This document shows, piece by piece, positions 5,141 to 13,378 of a stretch of 64,000 bases of DNA. Under the pieces are notes generated by a model that made no database searches, was not told the origin of the DNA, and worked only from the letters and a program-made list of their open reading frames with translations. The stretch's first letter is position 1; the number at the start of each line of letters is the position of its first letter. Source of the DNA: Bacteroidota bacterium (lineage in GTDB: Bacteria; Bacteroidota; Bacteroidia; B-17B0; Aurantibacillaceae); the NCBI GenBank assembly GCA_030684395.1, contig JAUXTT010000026.1:94017-158016 (forward strand), in the 5' to 3' direction. The position numbers and the translations under genes were made by a program.

Positions 5141-8086
5141 ATGAAAAAACATTTCACACTTTTTTTCTTAATATCTGTATTATTTTTTTTTATGCAATCT
5201 AATGCCAAAGCACAGGCTTTTACAGAAAATTTTGATGATATAACATCACTTACAGGCAATGGCTGGTTGATGCAAAACAATAGTTCTCCTATAGGTAGTT
5301 CAGGTTGGTTTCAAGGCAATGATGTTGCAAACTCAGGTCCTTTTGATGCATATAATGGAGCATCCGATGCTTATATAGCTGCAGATCTTAATAATACTGG
5401 AAGTACAGGAACAATCAGTAACTGGTTGATTACACCAAACCGGATATTCAGCAACTGTGATACACTAAGTTTTTATACAAGAAGCACTTTAGCTTCAGTT
5501 AAGCCGGATCGTCTTGAAGTTCGTTTAAGTACAAATGGAACCAGTTCGGATGTAGGATCAGGAGCAACAGCTACAGGAGATTTTTCCCTGCAATTGTTAA
5601 GTATCAATACAAATTTAGTTGCGGGAGTTTATCCGCAAACTTGGACTCAATACACTATAATAATTTCCGGTTTGTCAACTCCCACTTCAGGGCGTATTGC
5701 TTTTCGATATTTTGTTACATCGGGAGGCTCATCCGACTCAAACGCTGACTATATAGGAATTGACAATGTTGTTTATAAGCCGTTTAATTGTATTAACCCA
5801 TTAAATCAAACATTAACTGTATCACAATCTACTATTTGCCCCGAAGGAGGAAGTACTACAATTGATTTAGCTTCTTCAGAAACCGATGTAAAATACTACC
5901 TTAGAGTTGATTCTAACAACGCGATTGTTGCAGGGCCTGTAGTTGGTACCGGTAATGGAGTTTCCTTAAATACAGGAAATGTAACATCAACAACAACCTA
6001 TAATGTATATGCTGAAAAAGTAAATTCAAGAGCTTTAGAGTTTACAGGCAACTCCGGATTAAAGAAAGTAAGTTTAGGTACGAATTTATATACCGATAAT
6101 ATTGCAGGAACAACACAGCTAACCGTTGAAGCCTGGATTAAGCGGTCGAGTTTAGGTTCATTACACACCATACTTTCAAATTATCAAGGCAGCTATCCTT
6201 TGCTTTTACGTATCGATAATGATAAATTAAATTTCCATATTAATAGCAGCACAAATGTACAGAGTAATAATACAATACCTGCAGGTGTATGGACGCATGT
6301 TGCAGCAACCTATTCAGGCACTCAAATCATGGTTTATATTAATGGAGTTTTAGAGGGTAGTCAACCATACAACCAGCCTTTTAATTCCTCATTAAATGAA
6401 TTAAAGATTGGTGCAGGTTTAAGTAATAATACCGAATATTTCCCTGGAGATATTGCTGATGTTCGAATATGGAATTATGAAAGATCAGCTACCCAAATTT
6501 CCAACAGTATGAACCAACTTTTAACCGCAACTGAAAGCGGATTAATTGCTAATTATCAATTTTCAGAAACTTCAGGTAACACAGCTACCAATTCAGCGGT
6601 GGGAAATTTATATCCAGGTACATTAATTAATAACCCATCCTGGGTGGCTGGACCACCGGCATTAAATCCACCTGTTTGCTCACAGGAAATGACACAATTA
6701 ATAACCATTTCAGTAAATGATCTTACTGCACCTGTTCCGGACATAACTAATTTGCCGGATATTACTGCTGAGTGCGAAGTAACTTCATTAACAACACCAA
6801 CGGCTACTGATAATTGCTCAGGAAATACCAGTTTAACTATATTACCTCCGGCAAGTATCGCCGGGGAAAATACAAACCTGGGGGTTTCTAATTTAGGCCC
6901 TCAGGTTTTCGCTATAAGCGGTCAATGTGTAATTGCCCAAGACGTTACTCCTGATGCGTATGTTTGTGATTCAATCCCGGCTGATCTTACAGGAAAAATT
7001 GCTGTAATAAGGAAAGGTATTTGTAGTTTTCAACTTAAATTACATAATGTTCAGGTGAAAGGAGCTATTGGTGTTATAATTATAAACGATCAGGGCGGGA
7101 CAACGGTTGAGGATATTCTGGATACTGACCCTTCAATCGTAATGCCAACATTTATGATATCTGAGAATGATGGTTTAGCATTAATGAACGAAATAGGCTT
7201 AGGAAATGTTTCCGTAATAATGAAAAGAACAAATCCAGTAACCATAACACATAATGCAAGCCTGCCTATAACAACACAAGGAACTACTGCAGTCACCTGG
7301 ACTTATGATGACGGAAACGGTAATACAACAACACAAAATCAAAATGTAATTATCCAGGATATAACAAACCCAACTATTTCATGCCCTGGTGACCAAACAG
7401 AAATCCCTACCGGATCATGTGATTTTACTTTGCCGGATTATACCGGTTTAGGAATAGCGAGTGATAATTGTGTTACCGCTCCAACAATCACACAGTCGCC
7501 AGTTCCGGGGACTATCATTTCTGGTAATACTATGATTACACTTACTGCAACTGATGCTGCATCTAACACTTCCACTTGTACATTTGAGGTTCTTTTACCA
7601 ACAATACCAACTATAGATAATACAATTGACAACAGTTTAACGCCACAATTAACATCAAATCAAGCAGGAGCGAGTTATCAATGGATTAATTGTGATAATG
7701 GAAATTCTCCGATATCCGGAGAAACCAATCAAACATTTACTGCAACTGCAAGTGGTAATTATGCAGTAGTAGTAACAGTAGGAGCATGTTCGGATACATC
7801 AGCTTGTGAGAGCGTAACATTTGTTGGTTTAAAAGAATTAAATTCATCACCGGTATCTATTTATCCAAACCCAACAAGCGGTATTTTTACAATTGATTTT
7901 AGTACGAATATTGGAGTAGTTAATTTTTCTATAGTAACAGTTGATGGAAGAGTGGTGTTAGAAGACACAACTTCTGAAACTAAATTAAAATTAGATTTAA
8001 ACAATGTTAGTAATGGCATATATTTTATGCACTTAAATGGAAACTCATTAAATAGCGTTTTTAAGATTGTGAAGCAATCATATTAA
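5141..8086 (+). CDS. Large T9SS-exported protein with choice-of-anchor-J, LamG, PA and HYR domains
   Basis: 981 residues. Signal peptide to about residue 25 (NAKAQ). Domains by eye: a choice-of-anchor-J beta domain (27-213; FTENFDDITSLTGNGWLMQN); a LamG/concanavalin-like domain (about 296-486; TVEAWIKRSS, ADVRIWNYERSATQI); a protease-associated (PA) domain (about 585-690; GKIAVIRKGICSFQLKLHN, GAIGVIIINDQGG); a HYR domain (738-816; DITNPTISCPGDQTEIP); an Ig-like segment; and a type A sorting tail from about 905 (SIYPNPTSGIFTIDF). No catalytic domain is recognisable, so the PA domain may be a binding or spacer module. The protein is presumably displayed on or released from the outer surface. 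A clear terminator follows, and the upstream element is shared with the gene at 9787. Confidence 0.85.
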   Translation: MKKHFTLFFLISVLFFFMQSNAKAQAFTENFDDITSLTGNGWLMQNNSSPIGSSGWFQGNDVANSGPFDAYNGASDAYIAADLNNTGSTGTISNWLITPNRIFSNCDTLSFYTRSTLASVKPDRLEVRLSTNGTSSDVGSGATATGDFSLQLLSINTNLVAGVYPQTWTQYTIIISGLSTPTSGRIAFRYFVTSGGSSDSNADYIGIDNVVYKPFNCINPLNQTLTVSQSTICPEGGSTTIDLASSETDVKYYLRVDSNNAIVAGPVVGTGNGVSLNTGNVTSTTTYNVYAEKVNSRALEFTGNSGLKKVSLGTNLYTDNIAGTTQLTVEAWIKRSSLGSLHTILSNYQGSYPLLLRIDNDKLNFHINSSTNVQSNNTIPAGVWTHVAATYSGTQIMVYINGVLEGSQPYNQPFNSSLNELKIGAGLSNNTEYFPGDIADVRIWNYERSATQISNSMNQLLTATESGLIANYQFSETSGNTATNSAVGNLYPGTLINNPSWVAGPPALNPPVCSQEMTQLITISVNDLTAPVPDITNLPDITAECEVTSLTTPTATDNCSGNTSLTILPPASIAGENTNLGVSNLGPQVFAISGQCVIAQDVTPDAYVCDSIPADLTGKIAVIRKGICSFQLKLHNVQVKGAIGVIIINDQGGTTVEDILDTDPSIVMPTFMISENDGLALMNEIGLGNVSVIMKRTNPVTITHNASLPITTQGTTAVTWTYDDGNGNTTTQNQNVIIQDITNPTISCPGDQTEIPTGSCDFTLPDYTGLGIASDNCVTAPTITQSPVPGTIISGNTMITLTATDAASNTSTCTFEVLLPTIPTIDNTIDNSLTPQLTSNQAGASYQWINCDNGNSPISGETNQTFTATASGNYAVVVTVGACSDTSACESVTFVGLKELNSSPVSIYPNPTSGIFTIDFSTNIGVVNFSIVTVDGRVVLEDTTSETKLKLDLNNVSNGIYFMHLNGNSLNSVFKIVKQSY

Positions 8087-8176
8087 TGTTTATACGCATA
8101 ATTACAAATGTGACTTTGAAATAACTTAATTGTGATAGTTTTAATTTGTTTGTAATAATTAATTTAATCAATTCTA

Positions 8177-8207
8177 AAAAAGGCTGTTTCTATAAACAGT
8201 CTTTTTT
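8177..8207 (+). terminator. Rho-independent terminator of the 5141-8086 gene
   Basis: Stem GGCTGTTT/AAACAGTC with loop CTAT, flanked by an A run upstream and a T run downstream. Confidence 0.85.
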
Positions 8208-8210
8208 ATT

Positions 8211-8583
8211 AGGCTTAATGGAAAATGCTATTTGTAATTTAATCTGATTAAGCCCGGCTGATTTTCAGGAAACAAGTTCGAAAAAATGTCGGTGAGGTCT
8301 GCTGTTAACTAACGAAGGTTAATGAGATCCTTGATAAACGATTGAAAGAACATAATTAGCGATGATCACATAAATTAAAAATAGAACTCCATGCATCCTG
8401 GTTTATTCTTAATTATGCGAAACAAAGGAAAACACAACCAGTAGAGAAAAATATTTCAAAACAGCAACCGAGCAAAAACACCTTACAAAAATATTAGCAT
8501 CTCAGTTCAATGCCCACCTGAATGTCGCTTATTCGGAAATTCTTAGCAGAGTCAAAAAACTTACTCAATCCGGTTTTTTATAT
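8211..8583. other. Gene-poor spacer with a possible half-copy of the upstream element
   Basis: No supported gene. GAAAAAATGTCG at 8280-8291 resembles the first half of the bipartite element but lacks the GGAGCAG end. A 63-codon open frame without a start codon ends near 8599 (EKYFKTATEQKHLTKILASQ...); it may be a decayed fragment but resembles no family I recognise. Confidence 0.4.
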
Positions 8584-9666
8584 CTAATTTTCATTTAATA
8601 ATACTGATGAAGGATTGTACCCAAATTGTTTTTTAAATGCTGCAGAAAATTTACTCGCATTTTCATATCCTAACAAATTGGCCACCTCTTTAACCGTTTG
8701 CTTATTTTCTAAAAGTAATTGATTAGCAATTTGCATTTGCTGAGAGCTGAAATACTGAAGCAATGTTTTATTATGTATGCTTTTAAAATCACTTTTTGCT
8801 TTAGTAGGCGAAACGCCAACCTTAGCAGCTATTTTTTCAATCCCCGGAAAATCCCCAAACAAATGATCGCTGATGTATTTCTCAATTTGCTGAACATTCT
8901 TTCTGTCTTTATCGCTTAAGTGAAAATGATTTTTTTCGATAGTTTCGGTATTAATTTTATTTATAAAGCAGGTTAAAATTTCATCAATGTGTTTTTTTGC
9001 CCCTTTTATCCAATTCTCACCACTCTCTTTCTTTGCAAGTATAATCAGGTCTTCATATATGCTTTCATAAGCGCGGTCTTCCTCGTCTAATAAAATATAA
9101 TTGTTCTTAGAATCAAAAAAGTTGGTAAGCTTACTGTTACCATACAAAGGATTGGATGCTTTTTGTTTCTCGAGCCACCTGTCAGTAAAGTAAATAGTAA
9201 TGTTTTTCTCTTCCGAGTTTTTAAAATGGTATTCTGAAATGGAATGGCCTGCCTTAAACATCGACCAGGTATTGTTTTTCACCACTAAACCATTAATGGT
9301 TGATTTGCTTGCGATATTCTTGTTCTTAAAGTGCAGGTTAATAAAATGATACTCGACCGGAATTTCTTTCTCGTAAAGATTTTTCATCAATACATTTTGC
9401 TTAAAATTTAATCCTGACACAAACATCCAAAGATCTTCTTCAGGGTTGCAGTAGTAAAAAAAAGCCTTGAAAAAAATGGTATCTGCAGACAATTTTTTTT
9501 TCGCTTTATCATGTTTGCAAAAAGGCATCTTATCAAAACTTTCAATAACGGTTACAGGTGAGTTATTTAAACTCGAAAGATGAAAGCTCCCGTTTTTATA
9601 ACGTACAATATACTTTCTGAATTTCTTAAACCACCCGGAAAGTTTATAAAGCATTGTTTTTTCCAT
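8584..9666 (-). CDS. AraC-family transcriptional regulator
   Basis: 360 residues. The last ~95 form an AraC-type double helix-turn-helix: HLFGDFPGIEKIAAKVGVSP (first helix pair), ANQLLLENKQTVKEVANLLG and YENASKFSAAFKKQFGYNPS (second pair with the family signature). The N-terminal ~260 residues are not a recognisable cupin; they resemble the unassigned sensor regions of many Bacteroidota AraC proteins. The gene is divergent from the RCC1 protein at 9787 and downstream of the T9SS gene at 5141. Both of those carry the bipartite element, one copy lying in the intergenic region shared with this gene, so this regulator is the nearest candidate for binding it (inference). Confidence 0.85.
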   Translation of the reverse strand: MEKTMLYKLSGWFKKFRKYIVRYKNGSFHLSSLNNSPVTVIESFDKMPFCKHDKAKKKLSADTIFFKAFFYYCNPEEDLWMFVSGLNFKQNVLMKNLYEKEIPVEYHFINLHFKNKNIASKSTINGLVVKNNTWSMFKAGHSISEYHFKNSEEKNITIYFTDRWLEKQKASNPLYGNSKLTNFFDSKNNYILLDEEDRAYESIYEDLIILAKKESGENWIKGAKKHIDEILTCFINKINTETIEKNHFHLSDKDRKNVQQIEKYISDHLFGDFPGIEKIAAKVGVSPTKAKSDFKSIHNKTLLQYFSSQQMQIANQLLLENKQTVKEVANLLGYENASKFSAAFKKQFGYNPSSVLLNEN

Positions 9667-9709
9667 AAGAACATTGTAATTATTTACATATAAAAGTAAA
9701 ACTTTATTT

Positions 9710-9763
9710 GGAAAAATGTCGTTTTGGAGCAGATGCTTTTGGGTTTTAATTGATTACTTAGTA
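9710..9763 (+). promoter_or_regulatory. Bipartite upstream element, copy B
   Basis: Left block 9710-9732 ends GTCGTTTTGGAGCAG; right block TTAATTGATTACTTAGTA is at 9746-9763, 23 bases before the ATG. See copy A at 5043. It lies in the 120-bp divergent region between the AraC gene and the RCC1 protein. Confidence 0.65.
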
Positions 9764-9786
9764 CTTGAACAATTAACCGTTTTTAT

Positions 9787-12700
9787 ATGATGAAAATTTT
9801 TTTACTTTTAGGGCTTATACTCGTAAACCAATTGGTGCGCGCGCAAAACATTGCCGCCGGAGATTTTAACTCATTTATGATATGTGCAACCGGGACAGTT
9901 AAAGCCTGGGGTGATAATCATTCTGGCGCATTGGGCTTAGGAGATTACATAAACAGAAAATTACCGGAGGAAATACCCGGAATGAACAATGTAGTTAAAG
10001 TTTCATCCTCAAGAAACCATGCCTTGTTTTTAAAAAGTGATGGTACTGTGTGGGCCGCAGGGGGAAACAATTTGGGCCAACTGGGAGATGGAACTTTGGT
10101 GAATAAAAAAACGCCTGTTCAAATTACGAGCTTAACTGGAATAATTGATATTTCTGCCGGCTGGGAGTATTCATTATTTCTTAAAAATGACGGAACTGTT
10201 TGGTCTTGTGGTCTCAATGACAAAGGCCAGTTGGGTTTAGGGAATAACAACAACACTAATATTCCCATGCAAGTTGCCGGTTTGAGCGGAATAACCAAAA
10301 TTTTTGCGGCTTACCAACATTCTTTATTCTTAAAAAATGATGGGACTGTTTGGGGAACCGGAAATAAAGTAGCTGGTTTTACAGCGCAAGTAAACCCTCC
10401 GGCATCTATTAACATACCTGACCAAATTATTAATATTGATAATATAACAGCGATTGCAGCAGGTGACAATCACTCTCTATTCTTAAAAAATGATGGAACT
10501 GTTTGGGTCTGCGGATTTTCGCTTTATGTCGCAACCGGATTAACTTCTCATACATTAGCGATCAGTGCCTTCGATAACGTGGTTCAAATTCCTGGCTTAA
10601 GTGGCATAAGCGATATTTATTCCATGCATAATTCTTCATTGTTTTTAAAGAACGATGGCACCGTGCTTGCCTGTGGCCGAAATAGCAATTATGAATTCGG
10701 TTTATCATGGACAAATTCTATAATAGGAGCCCCTGCTCTTATACCAAATTTATCAGGAATCACTCAGATAAGTTGCGGTGAAAGCCACACTTTATTTTTG
10801 AAAAATGACGGAACTGTTTGGGTTTGTGGCGCAAATGGTTCTTATCAACAGGCAAATGGAGGAATTAATGGAAATAATGCTTCTGTACAAAACATCGGAA
10901 ATCCATGCGCAATTCCGCCAACTCCTCCACAGGTTGATTTTAGTAATTTCCCGAGCAGCTTGTGCCTTGGTAGCAACGTGATTTCCGAACCTTCCATTTC
11001 CGGCTCTAACCCAATGATTGGCGGAGGAGTTGATAGTAGTATTATTGTTAACGCACCAAAAGCTATTTGCAGAAACAATGATGCGGTATTTGTATTAGAA
11101 GCTAATGATCAGATCAAAAGCTTTGATTTTAACGGTAACTTACTTTTAACCTATAATGCCGGAGGCACATTCCTTAACTCTATAACAGCAATGGCTGCCG
11201 ATGATAATGATAATGTGTGGGTTTCAAGCAGTGCATATCCTGACCGGATCTACCGCTTTGGAACTGCCAATGACACCAGCTCCATTCAATCCTACTACAT
11301 TACCAGCCTTAGCTCCATGGGTTTCTTTGATTACAATTATACCCCGGGGAATTTATTTACAACAAGTACCGATGGAAACCTCGTGAGCATTGACCAAAAT
11401 GATACGGACCCTTTTACTAACAGTAATTTACAGGCTGGTATTAGTCTCAACGCGAATCCGGTTACATCAATGACCTGTGATAATCTTGAATACGCCGAAA
11501 AAAGAATTATTTATGCCGATCCGGTTGGAGGTAAAATATGGGCAAGACAACTATTTGATGCGAATGCTTCAAACTTAGACGCAAGTTTATTAATTGACAG
11601 TACCCTCACTCAGGGGCAGGCATTTGATTATGTTTGGGCTGATACAACAAGGCCTTATTATAACATACTGGCATCCTCCTCTACCACAGGAGCTATTGGC
11701 CTTATTACAAATAGTAAAAATCCTGATGGAAGCTATTTTGGCCAGATTGATACTTTAATAACCGGACTTGTAAACTCACAAATGCCTGTAGGAATTGTAT
11801 CCATTCCATTCGGTAATTTACCGGAATATTGGATTGCGGATAAATTAAAAAACAAAGTATTAAGGGTGCGTTTATATGTATATGAACTTATACCTGAACT
11901 TCCTGAAGGACTAAAGTTTAATACCTTTACCGGTAAAATAGAAGGAACTCCGGTTAATATCAGCGGAATACAAACATACCAGGTTATCATACACAACAAC
12001 CTAGGAACCGATACCAGCACTTTCACATTTGCAGTGAACCCACCGAGTAATATTGCAAACACTGTAGGCTCATCAAGCGCAAGCGGTCAGGTTGATGATG
12101 GACTATCTATCAAGTATTTTGAAAACAATTCCTGCAGTCGTTTATTAGAAATTGCAGATTCAATCGGTGGCACCTCACCTGGTCATACAAGCGTTACACA
12201 AACGGTTTATCCATTCGTGTCAGTAATTGCAAATGACAGCTTAATCAGAAGAGTAAATGCTCTTCGCGCTGATAATCAGGATTCACTTCAGGTAGATATT
12301 AAATTATTTTACTCCTATCAGGATATTCAATTGTTTAATCAAACGCGTGGTTCAGTATTGTTAAGTAATGATACAACAGGTGGCACCATGCAAATGGCAG
12401 TATTGCAAATGCACGATAAACCGGATGGCAGCAAAGAGCCAATTATTCATAGCCCTGTTACTGCCACCTGGTCAACAGCCAACCAGCATTGGGCAGCTAC
12501 TGTACCTGTAACAAAATTCAGTGATTTTTATGGTAGTGATATTGCAACCTTAAGTACATTTGATTGTTCAAATACTGGTTCAAGTTCTCTAAACATACCA
12601 AACAGTTACTACGTTTGGAATTACGATACATTGTTTACATCAGGCACTTATGTTGATACTTTAATTAATAAAACCGGATGCGATAGTATTACTACACTAA

Positions 12701-12978
12701 ACTTAGCTTTAAACCCAACAGGATTAAGTGAGGCTGCTAGTAGCAGCTCCATTCATCTTTTCCCTAACCCCAATAATGGAATACTGAATATTACATTTGC
12801 CGGCAATGCAGTTGCACCGGATAGAGTAAGAATCATGAATATTATAGGTAACGAAGTGTATAATCAAGCAGTGACGGGCAATACACAAATTGACATTACT
12901 TCATTTAATAGCGGCATCTATTTTGTTTCTGTTGATACAAAAGATCAAACGTTTGTATACAGAATAATTAAGGAGTAG
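9787..12978 (+). CDS. T9SS-exported RCC1-repeat protein
   Basis: 1063 residues. Signal peptide to about residue 19 (NQLVRAQ). Residues 20-375 hold seven RCC1-type blades; six carry LFLK(N/S)DGTV followed by W/L and a Cys/Gly turn, spaced about 50-55 residues, enough for a seven-bladed propeller. Then come a second propeller-like region (about 425-700; AADDNDNVWVSS), a putative-Ig segment (LPEGLKFNTFTGKIEGTP), a beta-rich region, and a type A sorting tail from about 989 (IHLFPNPNNGILNITF). RCC1 propellers usually bind proteins; in bacteria the partners are mostly unknown. The start is ATGATGAAA, so 9787 or 9790. It shares its upstream element with the gene at 5141 and ends at a strong terminator. 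Confidence 0.87.
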   Translation: MMKIFLLLGLILVNQLVRAQNIAAGDFNSFMICATGTVKAWGDNHSGALGLGDYINRKLPEEIPGMNNVVKVSSSRNHALFLKSDGTVWAAGGNNLGQLGDGTLVNKKTPVQITSLTGIIDISAGWEYSLFLKNDGTVWSCGLNDKGQLGLGNNNNTNIPMQVAGLSGITKIFAAYQHSLFLKNDGTVWGTGNKVAGFTAQVNPPASINIPDQIINIDNITAIAAGDNHSLFLKNDGTVWVCGFSLYVATGLTSHTLAISAFDNVVQIPGLSGISDIYSMHNSSLFLKNDGTVLACGRNSNYEFGLSWTNSIIGAPALIPNLSGITQISCGESHTLFLKNDGTVWVCGANGSYQQANGGINGNNASVQNIGNPCAIPPTPPQVDFSNFPSSLCLGSNVISEPSISGSNPMIGGGVDSSIIVNAPKAICRNNDAVFVLEANDQIKSFDFNGNLLLTYNAGGTFLNSITAMAADDNDNVWVSSSAYPDRIYRFGTANDTSSIQSYYITSLSSMGFFDYNYTPGNLFTTSTDGNLVSIDQNDTDPFTNSNLQAGISLNANPVTSMTCDNLEYAEKRIIYADPVGGKIWARQLFDANASNLDASLLIDSTLTQGQAFDYVWADTTRPYYNILASSSTTGAIGLITNSKNPDGSYFGQIDTLITGLVNSQMPVGIVSIPFGNLPEYWIADKLKNKVLRVRLYVYELIPELPEGLKFNTFTGKIEGTPVNISGIQTYQVIIHNNLGTDTSTFTFAVNPPSNIANTVGSSSASGQVDDGLSIKYFENNSCSRLLEIADSIGGTSPGHTSVTQTVYPFVSVIANDSLIRRVNALRADNQDSLQVDIKLFYSYQDIQLFNQTRGSVLLSNDTTGGTMQMAVLQMHDKPDGSKEPIIHSPVTATWSTANQHWAATVPVTKFSDFYGSDIATLSTFDCSNTGSSSLNIPNSYYVWNYDTLFTSGTYVDTLINKTGCDSITTLNLALNPTGLSEAASSSSIHLFPNPNNGILNITFAGNAVAPDRVRIMNIIGNEVYNQAVTGNTQIDITSFNSGIYFVSVDTKDQTFVYRIIKE

Positions 12979-13003
12979 ACTCTTCAAAAATTACACTATT
13001 ACC

Positions 13004-13022
13004 AGGGGGCTTTTTGCCCCCT
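13004..13022 (+). terminator. Rho-independent terminator of the RCC1 gene
   Basis: Stem GGGGGC/GCCCCC with a TTTTT loop, followed by TTTATATTTTT. Confidence 0.85.
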
Positions 13023-13197
13023 TTATATTTTTCGGTTATTTGCAATATTAAACATAGATAACCAGACACTATGGTGAGTAAGTAGAAATTCATTCGTTGA
13101 TTAAAGGTTCTATAAGTCCGGTAAATTCAAGTATTTTATAAAAATCCTCGACTTCATAGTACGACCTTTTCCCCACTAGTACCACTGAATACAGTAA

Positions 13198-13233
13198 CCC
13201 CAATAAACGTATGTTTGTTGGGGGTTTGTTTTT
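13198..13233 (+). terminator. Second, orphan terminator hairpin
   Basis: An 11-bp stem (CCCCAATAAAC with GTTTGTTGGGG, one G-T pair) with loop GTAT is followed by a T-rich run. It lies about 180 bases beyond the terminator of the RCC1 gene with no ORF between. It could be a backup terminator or the end of a short non-coding transcript. No exact promoter box is seen in between. The rest of 12979-13378 shows nothing else recognisable. Confidence 0.6.
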
Positions 13234-13378
13234 TGGTATTTTCAAGGGTTTCAGGATCAGGTTAAAAAATTCAGGGAATCGGGATTATTTATAGCCGTTT
13301 AATTTGATCTCATGTTATCTGTGCTTATTTTTGAGCCAGAAATCTGTGGCTGCAAGATTAAATAAGGGTTTTTATATT

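Noticed and set aside
8408..8599. Open frame EKYFKTATEQKHLTKILASQ... upstream of the AraC 3' end
   Set aside because: No start codon after the preceding stop, overlaps the AraC end, and matches no family I know; at most a decayed fragment.
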